Assembly: GCA_025716855.1 (NCBI GenBank) | Contig: JAIXMQ010000027.1 | Location: 124,001-188,000 of the forward strand | Reading direction: 5' to 3' | Length of the DNA: 64,000 nucleotides | Origin: Pilaira anomala | Taxonomy: Eukaryota; Mucoromycota; Mucoromycetes; Mucorales; Mucoraceae | In this document: positions 52,301 through 64,000 of the stretch, piece after piece | Layout: each line of letters starts with the position of its first letter | Numbering within the stretch: position 1 is the first letter of the stretch | Translations under genes and position numbers: made by a program | Notes under the pieces: model-generated | Database searches by the model: none | Told to the model about the DNA's origin: nothing | What the model saw: only the letters and a program-made list of their open reading frames with translations

Positions 52301-52644
52301 AAAATAAACTACGAAATAGTTCCAAAATTTTCGATGCTTTTATTTATAAATCAATACTTGATATCACTTGACATCAATACAACTACTCGATGTCAATTTT
52401 TAGCAGATGATAATATTAAGCTTTACTTTTATATAACGCTACAAATATTTTGTTTTTGATCATTAAATTTATATGTATTATAGTATTATTTATATGTTCT
52501 TGATTTGACGTATTTTAACTAAAAAGAGGCGGCTGTTAAGATTGCATTATGGACTTAAAACGTTTCGTTGAATTAAACAATTTTCCTTATATTTCATTAA
52601 TTTACCTTAAAATCTGTGGCTGTATTTACGGTAAAAGACATGTA

Positions 52645-52660
<16 letters not shown>

Positions 52661-52686
<26 letters not shown>
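52661..52686 (+). repeat. (TA)n microsatellite
   Basis: About 13 tandem TA units following an (ATT)n stretch, seen directly. Confidence 0.85.
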
Positions 52687-52690
<4 letters not shown>

Positions 52691-53766
52691 TTAAATATCA
52701 TTAGATATGCAAATTATCTACATACTAATATGTGGAAAACTCTCATTATTTCGATCGATGAAAGAGAATGATATTTTCCAATTTATTATTGCATTAATCT
52801 TATATTCTCACAAAAAGACTTTCTTACATCGAAAGCTTGTGATACTAGAAGCATATATAAAACTGTCAATTATCCTGGGAAAGAGAAAAATGTTATTATT
52901 TCTATGATAGTTACCGTAATTGAATATAAATATATAACTCCTCTTCTAACTACGGAAATGATTTAGAGCTTTTTTTATCGGGTACCTTTGGTCATCTGAA
53001 GAGAATCCTTAACAGGAATTCAAGCGCTTACAAATATATGTTAAACACGTTCCTAAGAATTAATTAACTCCTGTGGATAGAAAAATAAAAAATACCCCGG
53101 ATAACTCAAACTAATATTTATAGCATATAAAATTATCAGTGTATTCTCTCTTTTATCTTTATTCAATCTAATATACAGCTTATTTTATATATGCTAATAT
53201 TAGTTTGATATACTTGTGCACCAAACCACTATATCTCTATAAATCAAAATGTAGGGAAAACAATCACATATTTGTTTAAGTGCATGTATGTATGTATATC
53301 AGACACATACTGTAGCTACATGTACATATCTATAGAGCTCAAAAAAGCACATAATATCCCGCTTCTCCACAACCATTACTCTAATTGTATAACTTTAAAG
53401 TACATTCAATCTAATCAAAAAAATATATATCTGCCATGCATTCGAAACATGTATTACTTATCTTATCATTATTATTTATGTGTATAGATATACAAAAATA
53501 AATAGCTGAATATTCATATTTTTGATATATATTTGATTTAAACTTTTTCTTATAATGTATCGATCCAAGCAAAAGATACGTTTTTTTTTACCAATTCTTA
53601 ATTGAGAACATATTTTAATATGTATGTATAGACTACGAATTTTTTTAATATGCCTGGGTTTATTGAAATCTAAATATAAATGACATTTAATTATGGAAAG
53701 ATCTACCTTTTCTGTACATCTGTAAGGTACACCGCATATATGCTTTTTGTTTGTTTTTCTTTTCTT

Positions 53767-53778
53767 TTTTTTTTTTTT

Positions 53779-53810
<32 letters not shown>

Positions 53811-53815
53811 TTTTT
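53767..53815 (+). repeat. Poly(T) tract with single interruption
   Basis: Nearly 50 bases of T broken by one C, in the middle of the gene-poor region. On the minus strand it is a poly(A) run that could mark an old retroposed end. Confidence 0.75.
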
Positions 53816-55711
53816 GCTCATTGTTTTAATTTTGTTTAAAGTATTTATTCTTTAGTGGCGACCGATATAAACTTAAAAACTAATAATTGTTTCAACTATA
53901 TAGTCGATCTTATTAAAGTTATATAAAGACATAAACAGACTTAAATTAATAAATTGCATTTTATTTCCGCTATCCAATTTTCTAGGTGCACAAAAAAGAA
54001 TATAGTTGTTGTATACATACATACCTGTTTTTTTTGTAAATCGAAAAAAAAAAGATGTGCAAATATGAACTAAAAGGAATATAGTATGTATAAGCGCATG
54101 AGTCGGTACAATATGAAAAACAAATAGAATCTTTGATTTGTATAGTTAGGATTGGTCCTCTTGGAACTCTGAATGTAATACCGCATTATTGCTGTCAATC
54201 ATTTCAACTGACATTGTAGCAGTTTTGTTGCACGTACACGTAATAAAGGGAGTTATTTTAATCATCTAAAATTAAAGATGCATTGTACATACTTTTATGA
54301 CCTACATGTATAGAGAATTTAAACCAAAAGTTAGTGGCATGAAAAATGTAAGAGAAAGAGAAAGCCGAACATATGATCTGCTATGGATAGGAATATATGC
54401 CCTAAATTTTTCGTGGGGTAGTATATTGGGTGTAACTTTATTTTTTTTTCAAATGTTGTTCATTGGTCTATTTTACTGGGAAACTTTAATATTTTTCAAA
54501 TATTCACGTTACGTTTAAAAAATAGTCAATTGACATAATTACCTAAGTATTAAGAATAAAATCTACTTTTTTTTTTATTGATCGGTTATGTATACGATGT
54601 ACCTAAAATAGGGAATAGGATAATTAAAAGTATCCGAAAATTTATACATGCTATAGCTTACTATTGATTTATGGTCTTAGGGGGGTTTTTTTTTATTTAT
54701 ATTTTTTACACACACTATTCTTTTCTTCTTAAATACAATTATCTCTGGCATAAAATTTTCTTTGTGGTACGTCAATAACTTTTAATTGTTCTTCAAAAAA
54801 AAAATCAAACGGAAAACAGCGCCTTGATCTCTTACAAAGAGTAGATGCTTATAACTCAAATACACACACTAATTACATGTGAATGTAAAACTTGTCCGAT
54901 GATCGTATTTCATAAAATAAACTGACATATCGTTGCATAAAAAATAGCTGTGAACCTTGTTTTTTTTAAAAAAAAAAAATAATATTATTACGGATTAATG
55001 GTTTCTCTTCCCTTATGGAGATAATCTGGATGGTTTATGGTGAAAAGCTAAGCTTCAACCAATGGTATACATAAGCGAAGTAATCTTTTCTCACAGACAA
55101 GCTGGTGGGAAAACGGGCGATATTTTTTAGTTGCACTTGTAATACTTTTGAACATAATAAGCTAGAAAGAGGTTCGTTCGGGTTTGTATCACAATACATA
55201 ATATAATTCTTTAACATATCGTCATCATAATTTTAACAACAACTCATATTTTATAATAGAAAATTACCAAGATGCTTTTTTCGTTTAAAGATACATAAAA
55301 AAAAAAGATATTTTCAATGAATTAAACGTTCGATAATCAAGACAGTTAGTAGAACAAATAAACAAAAACAGAACAAAAATTTACAGTTTTAGAATAATGT
55401 GGGGTTTGATGGATCCACTCAGGAGTTTTAATATTTATTACACTGTCATTTCGGAATTTTTGTTCACTGGGAACACACTGGTTGAGGAGAATTTTTTAAT
55501 TTGTTATTCAAGTAAGCCAGATGACTTTCAGTAACTCTTTCTAGCCTTGGGAGTACAAGTAGTAATAGTAAAAAATAAGCATAAATCAACTTTGAACAAA
55601 GTTTTTGTACGCACTTGGATAAATGTATAAAAAGAAGATTATACTTTCCTGCATTTTGCTTTTTTTTTTTAACTCTATCTATTTTTTTCTATAATATATA
55701 ATATATAATAT

Positions 55712-57559
55712 ATGAAGCATCTTTCATTGATAGCTACAACAATCTCCTGTATTGGTGGTTTTCTATTCGGTTATGACATTGGTAATTTGAATAATATAGG
55801 CTATAAGCAACCCACAATTTAAACTGACTCGTTATTTTTAATATGTATAAATAGGTGTCATTTCAGGTGTATTGGCTATGCCAACATTTCCAGAATATTT
55901 TGGAATTGTAGGTAACGCAGATGAAGTCGCTAAAGCTAAGGGCGATGTCGTTTCCATCTTACAAGCTGGCTGTTGTGTTGGTGCGTTATTGATTAATTTC
56001 CTTGCAGGTACGAAAACTTGAGATTGCAATTTTCTTACAATAGATAGATATTAAACATTTTTTTTATAACTTTAGATCGTTCTGGTCGTAAATGGTCAAT
56101 TGTTTTAAGTTCAGCTGTCTTTACTGTCGGCTCTATTCTTCAAGTAGTCGCAACAAACATGCCCATGATGATGGCTGGACGTTTCTTTGGTGGTGGTAAA
56201 TATTTCAGATAATCCGTGAAAAAAAAAAAAGTTTTGAAATACTAATTCATTTATTTAGCCGGTATTGGTGCTTGTTCCATGTTGGTTCCTATGTATATTG
56301 CTGAAATTTCTCCTCGTAAATTAAGAGGTAGATTAGGTACACTCTGGCAATTTTTGATTGTATTAGGTATTATGGTCTCTTACTGGATCGATTATGCTTG
56401 TCTTCGTCACTTACCTCCCGGTCATGCTCAATGGAGAATTCCTCTTGGTATTCAACTTGTGCCTGGTGTTATTTTAATGTTTGGCCAAATTTTCTTACCC
56501 GAATCATTAAGATGGCTTGCGCTCAAGGGTCGAACTGAAGATGTTAAGATCAACTTATTAAGACTTCGCGATTTACCTGAAGATCATCCTGAAATTATTG
56601 AAGAACTTGAAGAAATTAATTTAGCTGCCGAATTTGAAAGAGAGTCAAAATCTGGAAAATTCACTGAATTATTCAAGCGATCTAACCTTCATCGTTTATT
56701 TATTGGTGTCATGCTTCAAATCTTCCAACAATGGACTGGTTCCAATGCTATTGTAAGTATCTTAAATTTTAGTGTTTTTTTAATACTTGAATTTTAACGT
56801 TTTTTTTTTCTGCAACTAGAATTATTATGCTCCTGAAATCTTTCGTTCCACTGGCCTTAACAGTGACAATACAGAAATTCTCGCTACCGGCGTTTATGGT
56901 GTTGTCAAAGTTGCATTTGTCTTTGTTTCCTTCTTTATGGTTGATACCAAATTAGGTCGTAGACGTACGCTTATGCTTGGTGCATTGATCCAAATGATCG
57001 CCTTCTACGTTCTTGGCGGTATGATTTATGGAATACAAAAAGATAACGGTGGTAATCTTGTCGGTACTGTAGGTGCTGCTGTAGGCGCTAAGGGATATGT
57101 AGCTATTATCTGTATTTATATCTTTGCGATCGGTTATGAATTCTCTTGGGGACCTGTTGTCTGGGTCGTCTGTTCCGAAATTTATCCTACTCGTATTCGT
57201 GCTATGTCACTTTCTATCACTACAGGTTTCAATTGGGCCATGAATGCATGTATTGCTAAAGTGACACCTCTTATGATCGCCAAAATCACATATGGTACTT
57301 ACTTCTTCTACGGTTCTTGTGCTATCCTTATGGGTTCATTTGCCTATTTATTGTTACCCGAAACCAGAGGTCGTTCTTTGGAAGAAATGGATGAGGTAAA
57401 TATATATATATATATATATATTATCACAAGAAATACATGTACTAATTCGATTTATTTTAGTTATTCAACAAGGGAGAACTTTGGGCCTTCAAAGATAAAT
57501 ATGTTGTTGATACCGAACAAATCAAGCGTGATGAAGAAAACGGAATCTTCAAAGAGTAA
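55712..57559 (+). CDS. MFS sugar (hexose) transporter
   Basis: Six exons, 55712..55781, 55855..56007, 56076..56195, 56259..56752, 56820..57395 and 57461..57559, give 503 residues, the normal length of fungal sugar porters. Conserved signatures occur in order: GGFLFGYDIGVISGVLAMP (helix 1), DRSGRKWS (loop 2-3), PMYIAEISPRKLRGRLGT (after helix 4), LPESLRWLALKGR (after helix 6), QIFQQWTGSNAINYYAPEIF (helix 7), DTKLGRRR, YEFSWGPVVWVVCSEIYPTR (helix 10) and LPETRGRSLEEMDE (C-terminus). The QQxTGxNxxxYY motif indicates a sugar-proton symporter; the substrate is likely a hexose but cannot be fixed from sequence. The (TA)n at 57400..57421 lies in the last intron. Confidence 0.93.
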
Positions 57560-57862
57560 AAAAAAAAAAATACTCAATCATACCCTCAAAACTTTTTATT
57601 CTATTATTATATATAATATATCCCTTACCACACATTGTCTATTTTATAATCTACCTTTACTTTTTCAATAAATCACCTTTTTTCTTTCCACCAATCAATA
57701 CGAAATACCGAAATAAGGGCTTTCGGCTCGTTTGAAGGTGACATCACCTTAATTGATAACCAGGTATGCACCCCCATAATTTTTTTTGCTCGGGAGGAAA
57801 AGAAGTTTTACACCATTTTTTTTTAAAACACCCTTTCTCTTTATTTATTCATTAAATTAATC

Positions 57863-58434
57863 ATGTCTGACGCCGCTGAAGTTACAAAGTTGTCCACCGG
57901 TATGTTTGTATATAGAATTCTTGTAATTTTGAAAAAAAATATTAATGAGTTTTGTTTTTTTTTCTAGCTGCTTTCGATGCTCGGTAACGTGTTTTTTTTC
58001 GAATTCAACACATATGAGTTCATCATCACTTTTATACTAACATTTTTTTTAATTGTACGTAATAGTTTCCCTAACACCAACCAAACTAAGCAGTACGTAA
58101 ACATTTCGCTATAAAAGTAGTAACAAGAACGCTGATTATGTATTTTTTTTTATATTCAATAGCTGCTGGCAAAACTATGTTGATTACTACAAGTGTATCA
58201 ACGCTCGTGGTGAAGACTTCGCACCTTGCAAGCAATTTTTCAGAGCTTACCACTCTTTGTGTCCTAACGAATGGGTAAGAGAAAAAAGAGAAATAAAGAG
58301 AGAGAGAGATAAAAGGAATTATAGGAAAAAAAAGAGACATTGAACTAATGATGTTTTTTTTTCTTGTGATTTAGATTGCAAACTGGGATTCTCAAAGAGA
58401 AGAAGGTCGTAACCCCTCCAACTTTGAAGTCTAA
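57863..58434 (+). CDS. COX12: Cytochrome c oxidase subunit 6B (Cox12)
   Basis: Five exons, 57863..57899, 57968..57983, 58066..58092, 58163..58274 and 58375..58434, give 83 residues, exactly the size of yeast Cox12. The twin Cys motifs are CWQNYVDYYKC (CX9C) and CKQFFRAYHSLC (CX10C), imported into the intermembrane space by the Mia40 relay. FPNTNQTKHCWQNY and NPSNFEV-like ends are typical. It is a peripheral subunit of complex IV. The second and third exons are only 16 and 27 nt. Confidence 0.95.
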
Positions 58435-58531
58435 ATATAATCTTATTGTCTATTAAAATTTTTTTGTCTTAATGTCTTTATTATTTACATGATTATTATT
58501 ACACTGAAAAGAATAAATTGGGGAATTATTT

Positions 58532-59974
58532 TTAGGCTCTTTTAGAAATGCGACGTCTTTGCCACCAGATAGTATTTCCGCGAATAACAGTAGATTTTGG
58601 GGTAAATTTGCTTGTCTTGTTTAAATGAGTTAACTGATCCGACATGTCTAAATCTTCTTGCTCATTTTCATTTTGGTCAAAGTCGTGTTTACTTGCACTA
58701 CAATCTACTAAGAACTTTACATATTTACTTGCCACTATTTCTCGTTTTACCCCACCTAAACATAACGTTTGTAATCCAGACCTACAATTTGCTTGATTTC
58801 TATTGATTTTCTCGATTTCATTATTTACACGCTGTACTACAACATCAAAAAACACAGAGCCAAGTGTACGTGAATCACTGATACTCATCATTTGCAAATG
58901 AATACAATGGTGAATGATTGATGTAAGGGTATCTTGTGATATTTTCTCTATATTATTATTAAATATACATAGTTGTAATAATTTTTTACATCGTGCCGGA
59001 ATATAACGTATCGATTTATCTGTCAATTGACATGCGTTTCCAATGCTGAGATACTCTAAAGATTGTCCACATCGGTCCGCAATTGTTGCTAGACTAGAAT
59101 CACTGATCGGAGTGTTTCCCATGATTTCCACCGATTTAAGTTGTGGGTTTGTCATGGCCAATTTACATAGCGTAGAGCTTTGAATAGTTGAACAATTGAT
59201 AAACGCAATCGATTCTAAGCTACCTGATTTTAAATATTTTGCCATTTCATATACTGAGTCATCTGTTTTGGGCGAATAAGAGACAAGTCGGATTGATTTT
59301 AGCTTTAGACAGTTATGAGCAAAATGGGCTAAAGGTAAGTTCTGTGTATGACGTGGTGGAAGCGGTGCTGCTGGTTGTTGCGGTGGTAGCGCATTTAACT
59401 GTGGCTGTGGGAAAGGATTTTGTTGTGGTAATACATTTATCGGCTGCTGCTGCTGTGGTAACGGTTGTTGTGATTTTTGTTGTTGTGGATTTTGTTGTTG
59501 TTGTTGTTGTTGTTGTTGTTGCCTTGCTAACATAAGTTGAGGTGGTGGTAGCCTTCTAGGATTATTATTAAGATTATTATTATTAAGATTATTATTAGCC
59601 AACATATGAGGTGGCGCAACAGGCCGGGTATGATGAAATGTAATTGAGAGAGAAGAAAGATTCGGACATAGCATTGTAATTAGGAAAATATGATTTGAAC
59701 TTATACAAAAGTCTTTATCCGAGTGTACCAGTTCAAGTGAAGTAATAAAATTTCCATACCGAGTAGTTATGTTACTTCTAGATAAAATGTGAAATATCCG
59801 TTCATACTCTCTTTCTCTAACAAATTTAAAGGTGGACCAAAGCTTTTTGGAAGAAACGGTGTGCCAGTCTTTAGATACCAAGGATGTCTCTAAAAGGTCT
59901 GAACGACTAAGGAAGGAAAATATATGTTGAAGTGGTAATGGCGGAATGGATGCTAATTTGGCATCGCTCGTCAT
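58532..59974 (-). CDS. F-box/LRR protein with poly-Gln insert
   Basis: A single exon of 480 residues. The F-box lies at about 8-50 (ASIPPLPLQHIFSFLSRSDL, then LETSLVSKDWHTVSSKKLW). A low-complexity Asn/Gln/Pro insert with a 10-Gln run occupies about 125-205. The C-terminal half has AMN1-type leucine-rich repeats (LKSIRLVSYSPKTDDSVYEM, LKSVEIMGNTPISDSSLATI, LEYLSIGNACQLTDKSIRYI). It is probably an SCF substrate receptor. It converges on Cox12 with about 100 bp between the stops. It is not a member of the 10-16 kb F-box family; its repeats are far better preserved. Confidence 0.85.
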   Translation of the reverse strand: MTSDAKLASIPPLPLQHIFSFLSRSDLLETSLVSKDWHTVSSKKLWSTFKFVREREYERIFHILSRSNITTRYGNFITSLELVHSDKDFCISSNHIFLITMLCPNLSSLSITFHHTRPVAPPHMLANNNLNNNNLNNNPRRLPPPQLMLARQQQQQQQQQQNPQQQKSQQPLPQQQQPINVLPQQNPFPQPQLNALPPQQPAAPLPPRHTQNLPLAHFAHNCLKLKSIRLVSYSPKTDDSVYEMAKYLKSGSLESIAFINCSTIQSSTLCKLAMTNPQLKSVEIMGNTPISDSSLATIADRCGQSLEYLSIGNACQLTDKSIRYIPARCKKLLQLCIFNNNIEKISQDTLTSIIHHCIHLQMMSISDSRTLGSVFFDVVVQRVNNEIEKINRNQANCRSGLQTLCLGGVKREIVASKYVKFLVDCSASKHDFDQNENEQEDLDMSDQLTHLNKTSKFTPKSTVIRGNTIWWQRRRISKRA

Positions 59975-62404
59975 ATATGTTCCTTGTCTTGATTACAGTA
60001 TCAACGCGTATTGTAAAAAGTTTGTGTAGAGTGGTGCAACAAAAAGAAGAAGAAAAAAGAAGAGAGAAATGGTTAAATAAATAAGAGAACGATAGAAGAA
60101 GAAGAAGAAAAAAAAAAGGATTTAAAAAAATTTTAGGAGAAGAAGCGATTATTATAAAAAAAATGAACTAAAAAAAAAATACATATATCTTGTATATATC
60201 TTTTGTTCCTTCTTTCTTTTGTCCCTTTTAATCTTTCTTTTTAGTTTTTTAAGGCACTATCACTGATCCTTGTTTTGTTTACTTTCTTCTTCTATCGAGA
60301 AAAAAGGATTGAATAAAAAAAAAAGAAAAAGAGTCCAGAATTGTCGGTAAATGAAAAAAATATAGGTTTTCTTCAACCTCGTTACAGCCAATGACACATT
60401 TATTTGAAGCTGTACAAAAGAACTTTTATTCTTCCAAAAGAAGTTAGTCTCTCCAGTTAAAGATTCAAATATGACACGAAGTAGCGGTATTTATCAATTG
60501 TTTGTGTTACAAACATTTGTTTTTTAGATTGTGCGCACTATATTAATGACGTTTTATGTAGATTAAAATTAGCTCTTTCTACCTTTTTATTTTATTTATT
60601 TAAATACATAAATTTCGAATCTTTCTAACAGTTACACATTTATTAAAACAGAGCTTTAAAACTCTAAAGATATTTTGTCCTTAACAAATCATTATTAAAG
60701 TAACGATTTGAATATCAAAACGCGAAAAAAGAGACTCAGGGCGACAGTATATGTAACGCATTTATTTAAAAAAAAAAAAAAAAAAAAGAACCTTCTGACT
60801 CTACGGTTTTATGGATAAACAATTAAAAGAACCATGTATCAATGTAAAGATCATACTTGAAAGTAAAACACCAAAAGAATACTGAGTACAGTACCAAACG
60901 AGCTAAAGATCATATCGTTTATTTTACAGAACAACCCACCGCGATACAGGAAAAACTCATTTAAACAAACGCCTTCATAAAAGAAGAAGGTAGGATTGTT
61001 TTGGATGCATTCGAAATTGCTCAGCTCCGTTCTCTCATAAAAACAGATTTTGGCTGAGCTTCGTAAAACCCGTTTCGAAATTAAATTTGAAGTATCTTAA
61101 AAAAAAACAAACGAGCCTGTTAAATTATATGCAAGTAAATTTTCAATCTAAAAAAGAAAATTTATTCGATTACATTCGAAATTATCAAAATAAACGAATC
61201 AAATCAAAACATTCAAAGTTAATTGTATTATCTTTTTTTGTTTGTTAAAGTTTAACTGTAGCTTTGGATTATGTAATTTGATAAACATGAGCTCAAAATC
61301 CTGTGGGAAACTTTGAAATTTACCAAGCAAAAGCGATCTTTTATTTTTACTTTTAAAGACAGGTACGTCATTTTTAGGAGGATTATTCTTTTTATAGGAA
61401 AAAAATGCACTACAGTTCCCGCATAACGTGCAGTAGCACCAAACACATTGCTATTTCCATCTTCGTATAGCCGTCTTCCTACCATATAAATAAATTCTGT
61501 ATTTTTATAAGTTAAAGGCATAGCTTTGTTATATATTAAGTAGCTCTTTTTTACACTTGATTGAAAAATATATCTTAAATGTACTATGATGGTAATTTTA
61601 TTTACTAACAACATACAGAAAGCCCTCAATGACGGCAACTATGACGACATGTTTGACAACGGAACAGCCCTAAACCTGCTGACTATCTCGTCGCCGACAT
61701 AAATGCGTATAATAAGTACTTTCTGCTTTTTTTCTTTTAAAAAGAATCAAAATTTTAAAGTTGTATCTTTTGTTTCACATCTCATTTACTTAATTCGTGG
61801 ATGCATTTAGATTAATTTAAATTATAAAATTTTAATTTATTGTATTTGTATTTTACAATTCTGTCTAATGATTTGACTGATTTTATTTCTTTTTCTGTGC
61901 ATGTGACAGGTGTATAAAAAAAAAATGTACAGTCGTTCCAATAAATTATGTCGCTTTCTCAGAATAAAATGTCGCCCATTAAGAAATAAAATGTCGCTTA
62001 ATAATAAAGCTATTTTTGCTCAACTACAACAGGTTATTGTAAAGAATAAAATAGATCTGCATTCATGCATAATTACCCAACCACATAATAATAAGAAATA
62101 AACCTGACTGAAACACCAGACAAAGTACTTGTTATGAATACCTCCTCAATTGTTTACATGACAATCAATTAAGCCATGTACTATCTTAACTACATAAAAC
62201 TATAATCAATTGACATAAACTCTTGTTGGAATTATAGATAAACCAATTTCTATGAAAATGTGTTATACGTACCTTAACCAAGAACATTTAGGTAAAAATG
62301 AGTATGTTTCATTCAGCCTGAAGCTCAAGTAGAAAATTTTAAATAATGGTGTAACAAAAAAAGTGTAATATTTTGTCCTGACCGCACCAAGGCTTTTAAA
62401 AGTT
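59975..62404. other. Intergenic region
   Basis: About 2.4 kb. The first 400 bp are A/G-rich on the plus strand and likely contain the F-box promoter and leader. A minus-strand ORF at 61252..61638 contains a protein-like middle (FIYMVGRRLYEDGNSNVFGA) but low-complexity ends. A notably GC-rich patch at about 61617..61700 breaks the AT-rich background and stays open on the plus strand (KALNDGNYDDMFDNGTALNL). Neither is assignable. Confidence 0.4.
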
Positions 62405-62640
62405 GGTGAGAGCTCACCAGAAAAAATCAAATTTTAACCGAATGTTTGTGACATTCGCAAAAAAAAACCCGCTCACAATAAATCTGGTGAGCCAAACCAA
62501 ATCCCCGTTTTTTCACAATAAACATTGTCGAAGGTTTTTTCTCTGACAATATACCCCGTGAGGTCTAAAATCTTTGACAATATATCTTGTCAGAGAGATA
62601 AAAAATGAATCGTCTTGACAATAAACATGGTTAAAAAATT
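62405..62640. repeat. Cluster of short inverted repeats (hairpin array)
   Basis: Within about 240 bp: GGTGAG/CTCACC (62405..62418); CGAATGT/ACATTCG with a 5-nt loop (62439..62457); GCTCAC/GTGAGC (62471..62492); ACAAT/ATTGT (62515..62528); TGACAA/TTGTCA (62575..62592); and a longer pairing CTCTGACAA (62541) with TTGTCAGAG (62587). CTCACCAG (62413) also pairs with CTGGTGAG (62484), so alternative stems compete. A degenerate motif, CACAATAAA or GACAATAwA, recurs five times at 22 to 42 bp spacing. Function unknown. Confidence 0.6.
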
Positions 62641-63288
62641 AAAATCAGATTGCTTTCACAAAAGTATTTGCTTCATAATTTTTTTTTTTTATTATTATTA
62701 TTTATTTAATATTAACGATATAACTATGGATAGACAGATTTTTTTTTTCATCATGGTTTATGTAACGATATAAGTAAAAATAGTATATGTAAACATGGCA
62801 GTAACATAAGGTATTAACGACGGTTTGATTTTATTAAGAGTATTTTTTTAAAAAAAAAAGAGAGCTATTTACATATAAAATAAAAATACTCGATAGGTAT
62901 ACTGAAAAAATGAACTTAAACTAATACATATAAGCTAAAAAGGCTGAACAATACAAGTAAACGAACTAAGCCACGGTACATTATTAACAAAAGGATAAAA
63001 AGAATAAAGGCAGAGTTATCAATTTAAAAGAAAAAAGAAAAAAAAACTACAAGATTATTATTTATCTTAAATAGTGGACTAATGTACCGCCTCTGCTGGT
63101 TGGCTTTTAAAAAAATATGTATTTGAATGGTATGGAAGTGTTTCTACAGCACCAACTATAACTATTTCATAATACCACAATATATCTTACTGATATTTAA
63201 TGTTATGGTTAAAAGCATGTAGCTGATAAAACTAAAGTAAAGTTAAGTATTTTTAATAAAATTAATTAGCTATTACAGATATATACAC

Positions 63289-63330
<42 letters not shown>

Positions 63331-64000
63331 TGGTGTAAAAAATAACATTGACTAAAGACTTAGTAAATAAAATGAGTTTTCTTTTTTTAAAAAAAAGCTA
63401 TCGTCGGATCGATCAAAAATGACCATGTAGATGGTGAGAACAGTTTTTTTATTCATTTCTCACGCTGTACCTCGCAGATGAAATTCTAAATTAAAAAATT
63501 TATGAACTTTCTCGTCAGGGCATGTTGAAAATGAAGTCGGGGAAAAGAGAAGTAAGTAAAATCATGGATGACTTTTATCCGGATTTATAAAAAGTATAAC
63601 AAGGCATGTCGTCACGTGAATAAGGTTTTTTATAACTTTTGCATGAAATACACCATTACATCAATTTTTTTTTCACATGGCATACAGGCAGGTTTTTTTC
63701 TCATACTACGCCACACAAACAGGTTTTTTTTTATTATAAATCATCTTTTTTTTATTTTGTTCTTTTCTTTCACTTTCTTCTTTTTATATATATTCCTTCC
63801 TTACTTCTCCACTTTTAATCTCTTCTTTTGCCACACTCCTTATCCAGAGAAGAGATTGTTCCAAGGAAAAAAAACCTGCATAAAACATATTGCTATCAAT
63901 AGTAAGTCTAATAATTTTATCAAAAAGTAAATGATTCATTTTGTCTAATAAATCTCAAATAGAAAATGATCCTTTTTCTTTCTTGTCCAAATTACAAGTG
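62641..64000. other. Right-end intergenic region
   Basis: About 1.36 kb. It holds a poly(T) tract (63292..63329) and a TCACGTGA palindrome at 63612..63619. A pyrimidine-rich block with TATATATA near 63785 may be the promoter of a plus-strand gene that starts beyond the window. The ORF at 63568..63930 is Phe-rich and read from T-tracts; I do not accept it. Confidence 0.45.

Larger units (their letters stand above)
49317..55711. other. Gene-poor region of 6.4 kb
   Basis: AT-rich, with no ORF that I trust: all candidates (51543, 52223, 52707, 53272, 54297) are under 80 codons, biased to Ile/Tyr/Phe/Lys and lack motifs. Features seen are CT and CATA repeats after the SR-gene stop, a G-run at 51401..51410, a (TA)n microsatellite at 52661..52686 and long poly(T) at 53767..53815. 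Nothing resembling a transposase or reverse transcriptase was found. Confidence 0.55.

Noticed and set aside
59239..59535. Plus-strand Val-rich ORF
   Set aside because: Antisense shadow of the Gln/Pro repeats in the F-box/LRR gene.
63568..63930. 120-codon ORF near the right edge
   Set aside because: Phe-rich translation of T-tracts with no motif; more likely promoter and leader of a gene outside the window.

Overview
This is an AT-rich nuclear window from a filamentous fungus. Short introns (about 45 to 170 bp, GTAAGT-like donors), long poly(A)/poly(T) runs, very small internal exons, an expanded F-box/LRR family and the gene content all point to an early-diverging lineage. Mucoromycota, probably Mucorales, is my best inference; I see no single diagnostic marker. 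I rebuilt gene models by joining exons in phase. I found no rRNA, convincing tRNA or CRISPR array.

Layout. 0-8 kb is gene dense: a histidine-rich methyltransferase (+, 5' end missing), a TTC39/IML2-type repeat protein (-), a small heat-shock protein (+) diverging from it across a promoter with consensus heat-shock elements, and a four-RRM Nrd1-type RNA-binding protein (+). 8-16.5 kb holds a possible short spliced transcript, an intact F-box/LRR gene, and two decaying copies of it in tandem. 16.6-26.9 kb is dense again: PPIL1-type cyclophilin, a small PLDNc-domain membrane protein (-), an acidic disordered protein, a seven-helix receptor (-), a Dbp2/p68-type DEAD-box helicase with one very long late intron, mitochondrial protease Atp23, and a Yop1/REEP ER-shaping protein.

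27-38 kb is gene poor. It holds one unrecognised two-exon gene and several decayed coding relics, one resembling fungal Hsp70-like ATPases and one the C-terminus of Ost3/Ost6. 38-49.3 kb contains an SMCR8/folliculin-type DENN protein (+), a Gin4/Hsl1/Cdr2-type kinase (-), a ZIP zinc transporter (-) and an SR-type RNA-binding protein with a zinc knuckle (+). After a 6.4 kb gene-poor stretch, 55.7-60 kb has a sugar transporter, Cox12 (COX6B), and a second, unrelated F-box/LRR protein (-). The last 4 kb is non-coding as far as I can see, but holds a cluster of inverted repeats near 62.4-62.6 kb.

How the genes relate. These are independently transcribed eukaryotic genes, not an operon. Recurrent themes are RNA metabolism (Nrd1-type RBP, Dbp2, SR protein, spliceosome-type cyclophilin), mitochondria (Atp23, Cox12), nutrient/membrane functions (sugar and zinc transporters, receptor, SMCR8-like protein) and ubiquitin-ligase adaptors (F-box). 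The points most worth following are the Dbp2 intron, the F-box birth-and-death array, the SMCR8-like gene, the orphan two-exon gene at 30.1-30.5 kb, and the inverted-repeat cluster at 62.4 kb.
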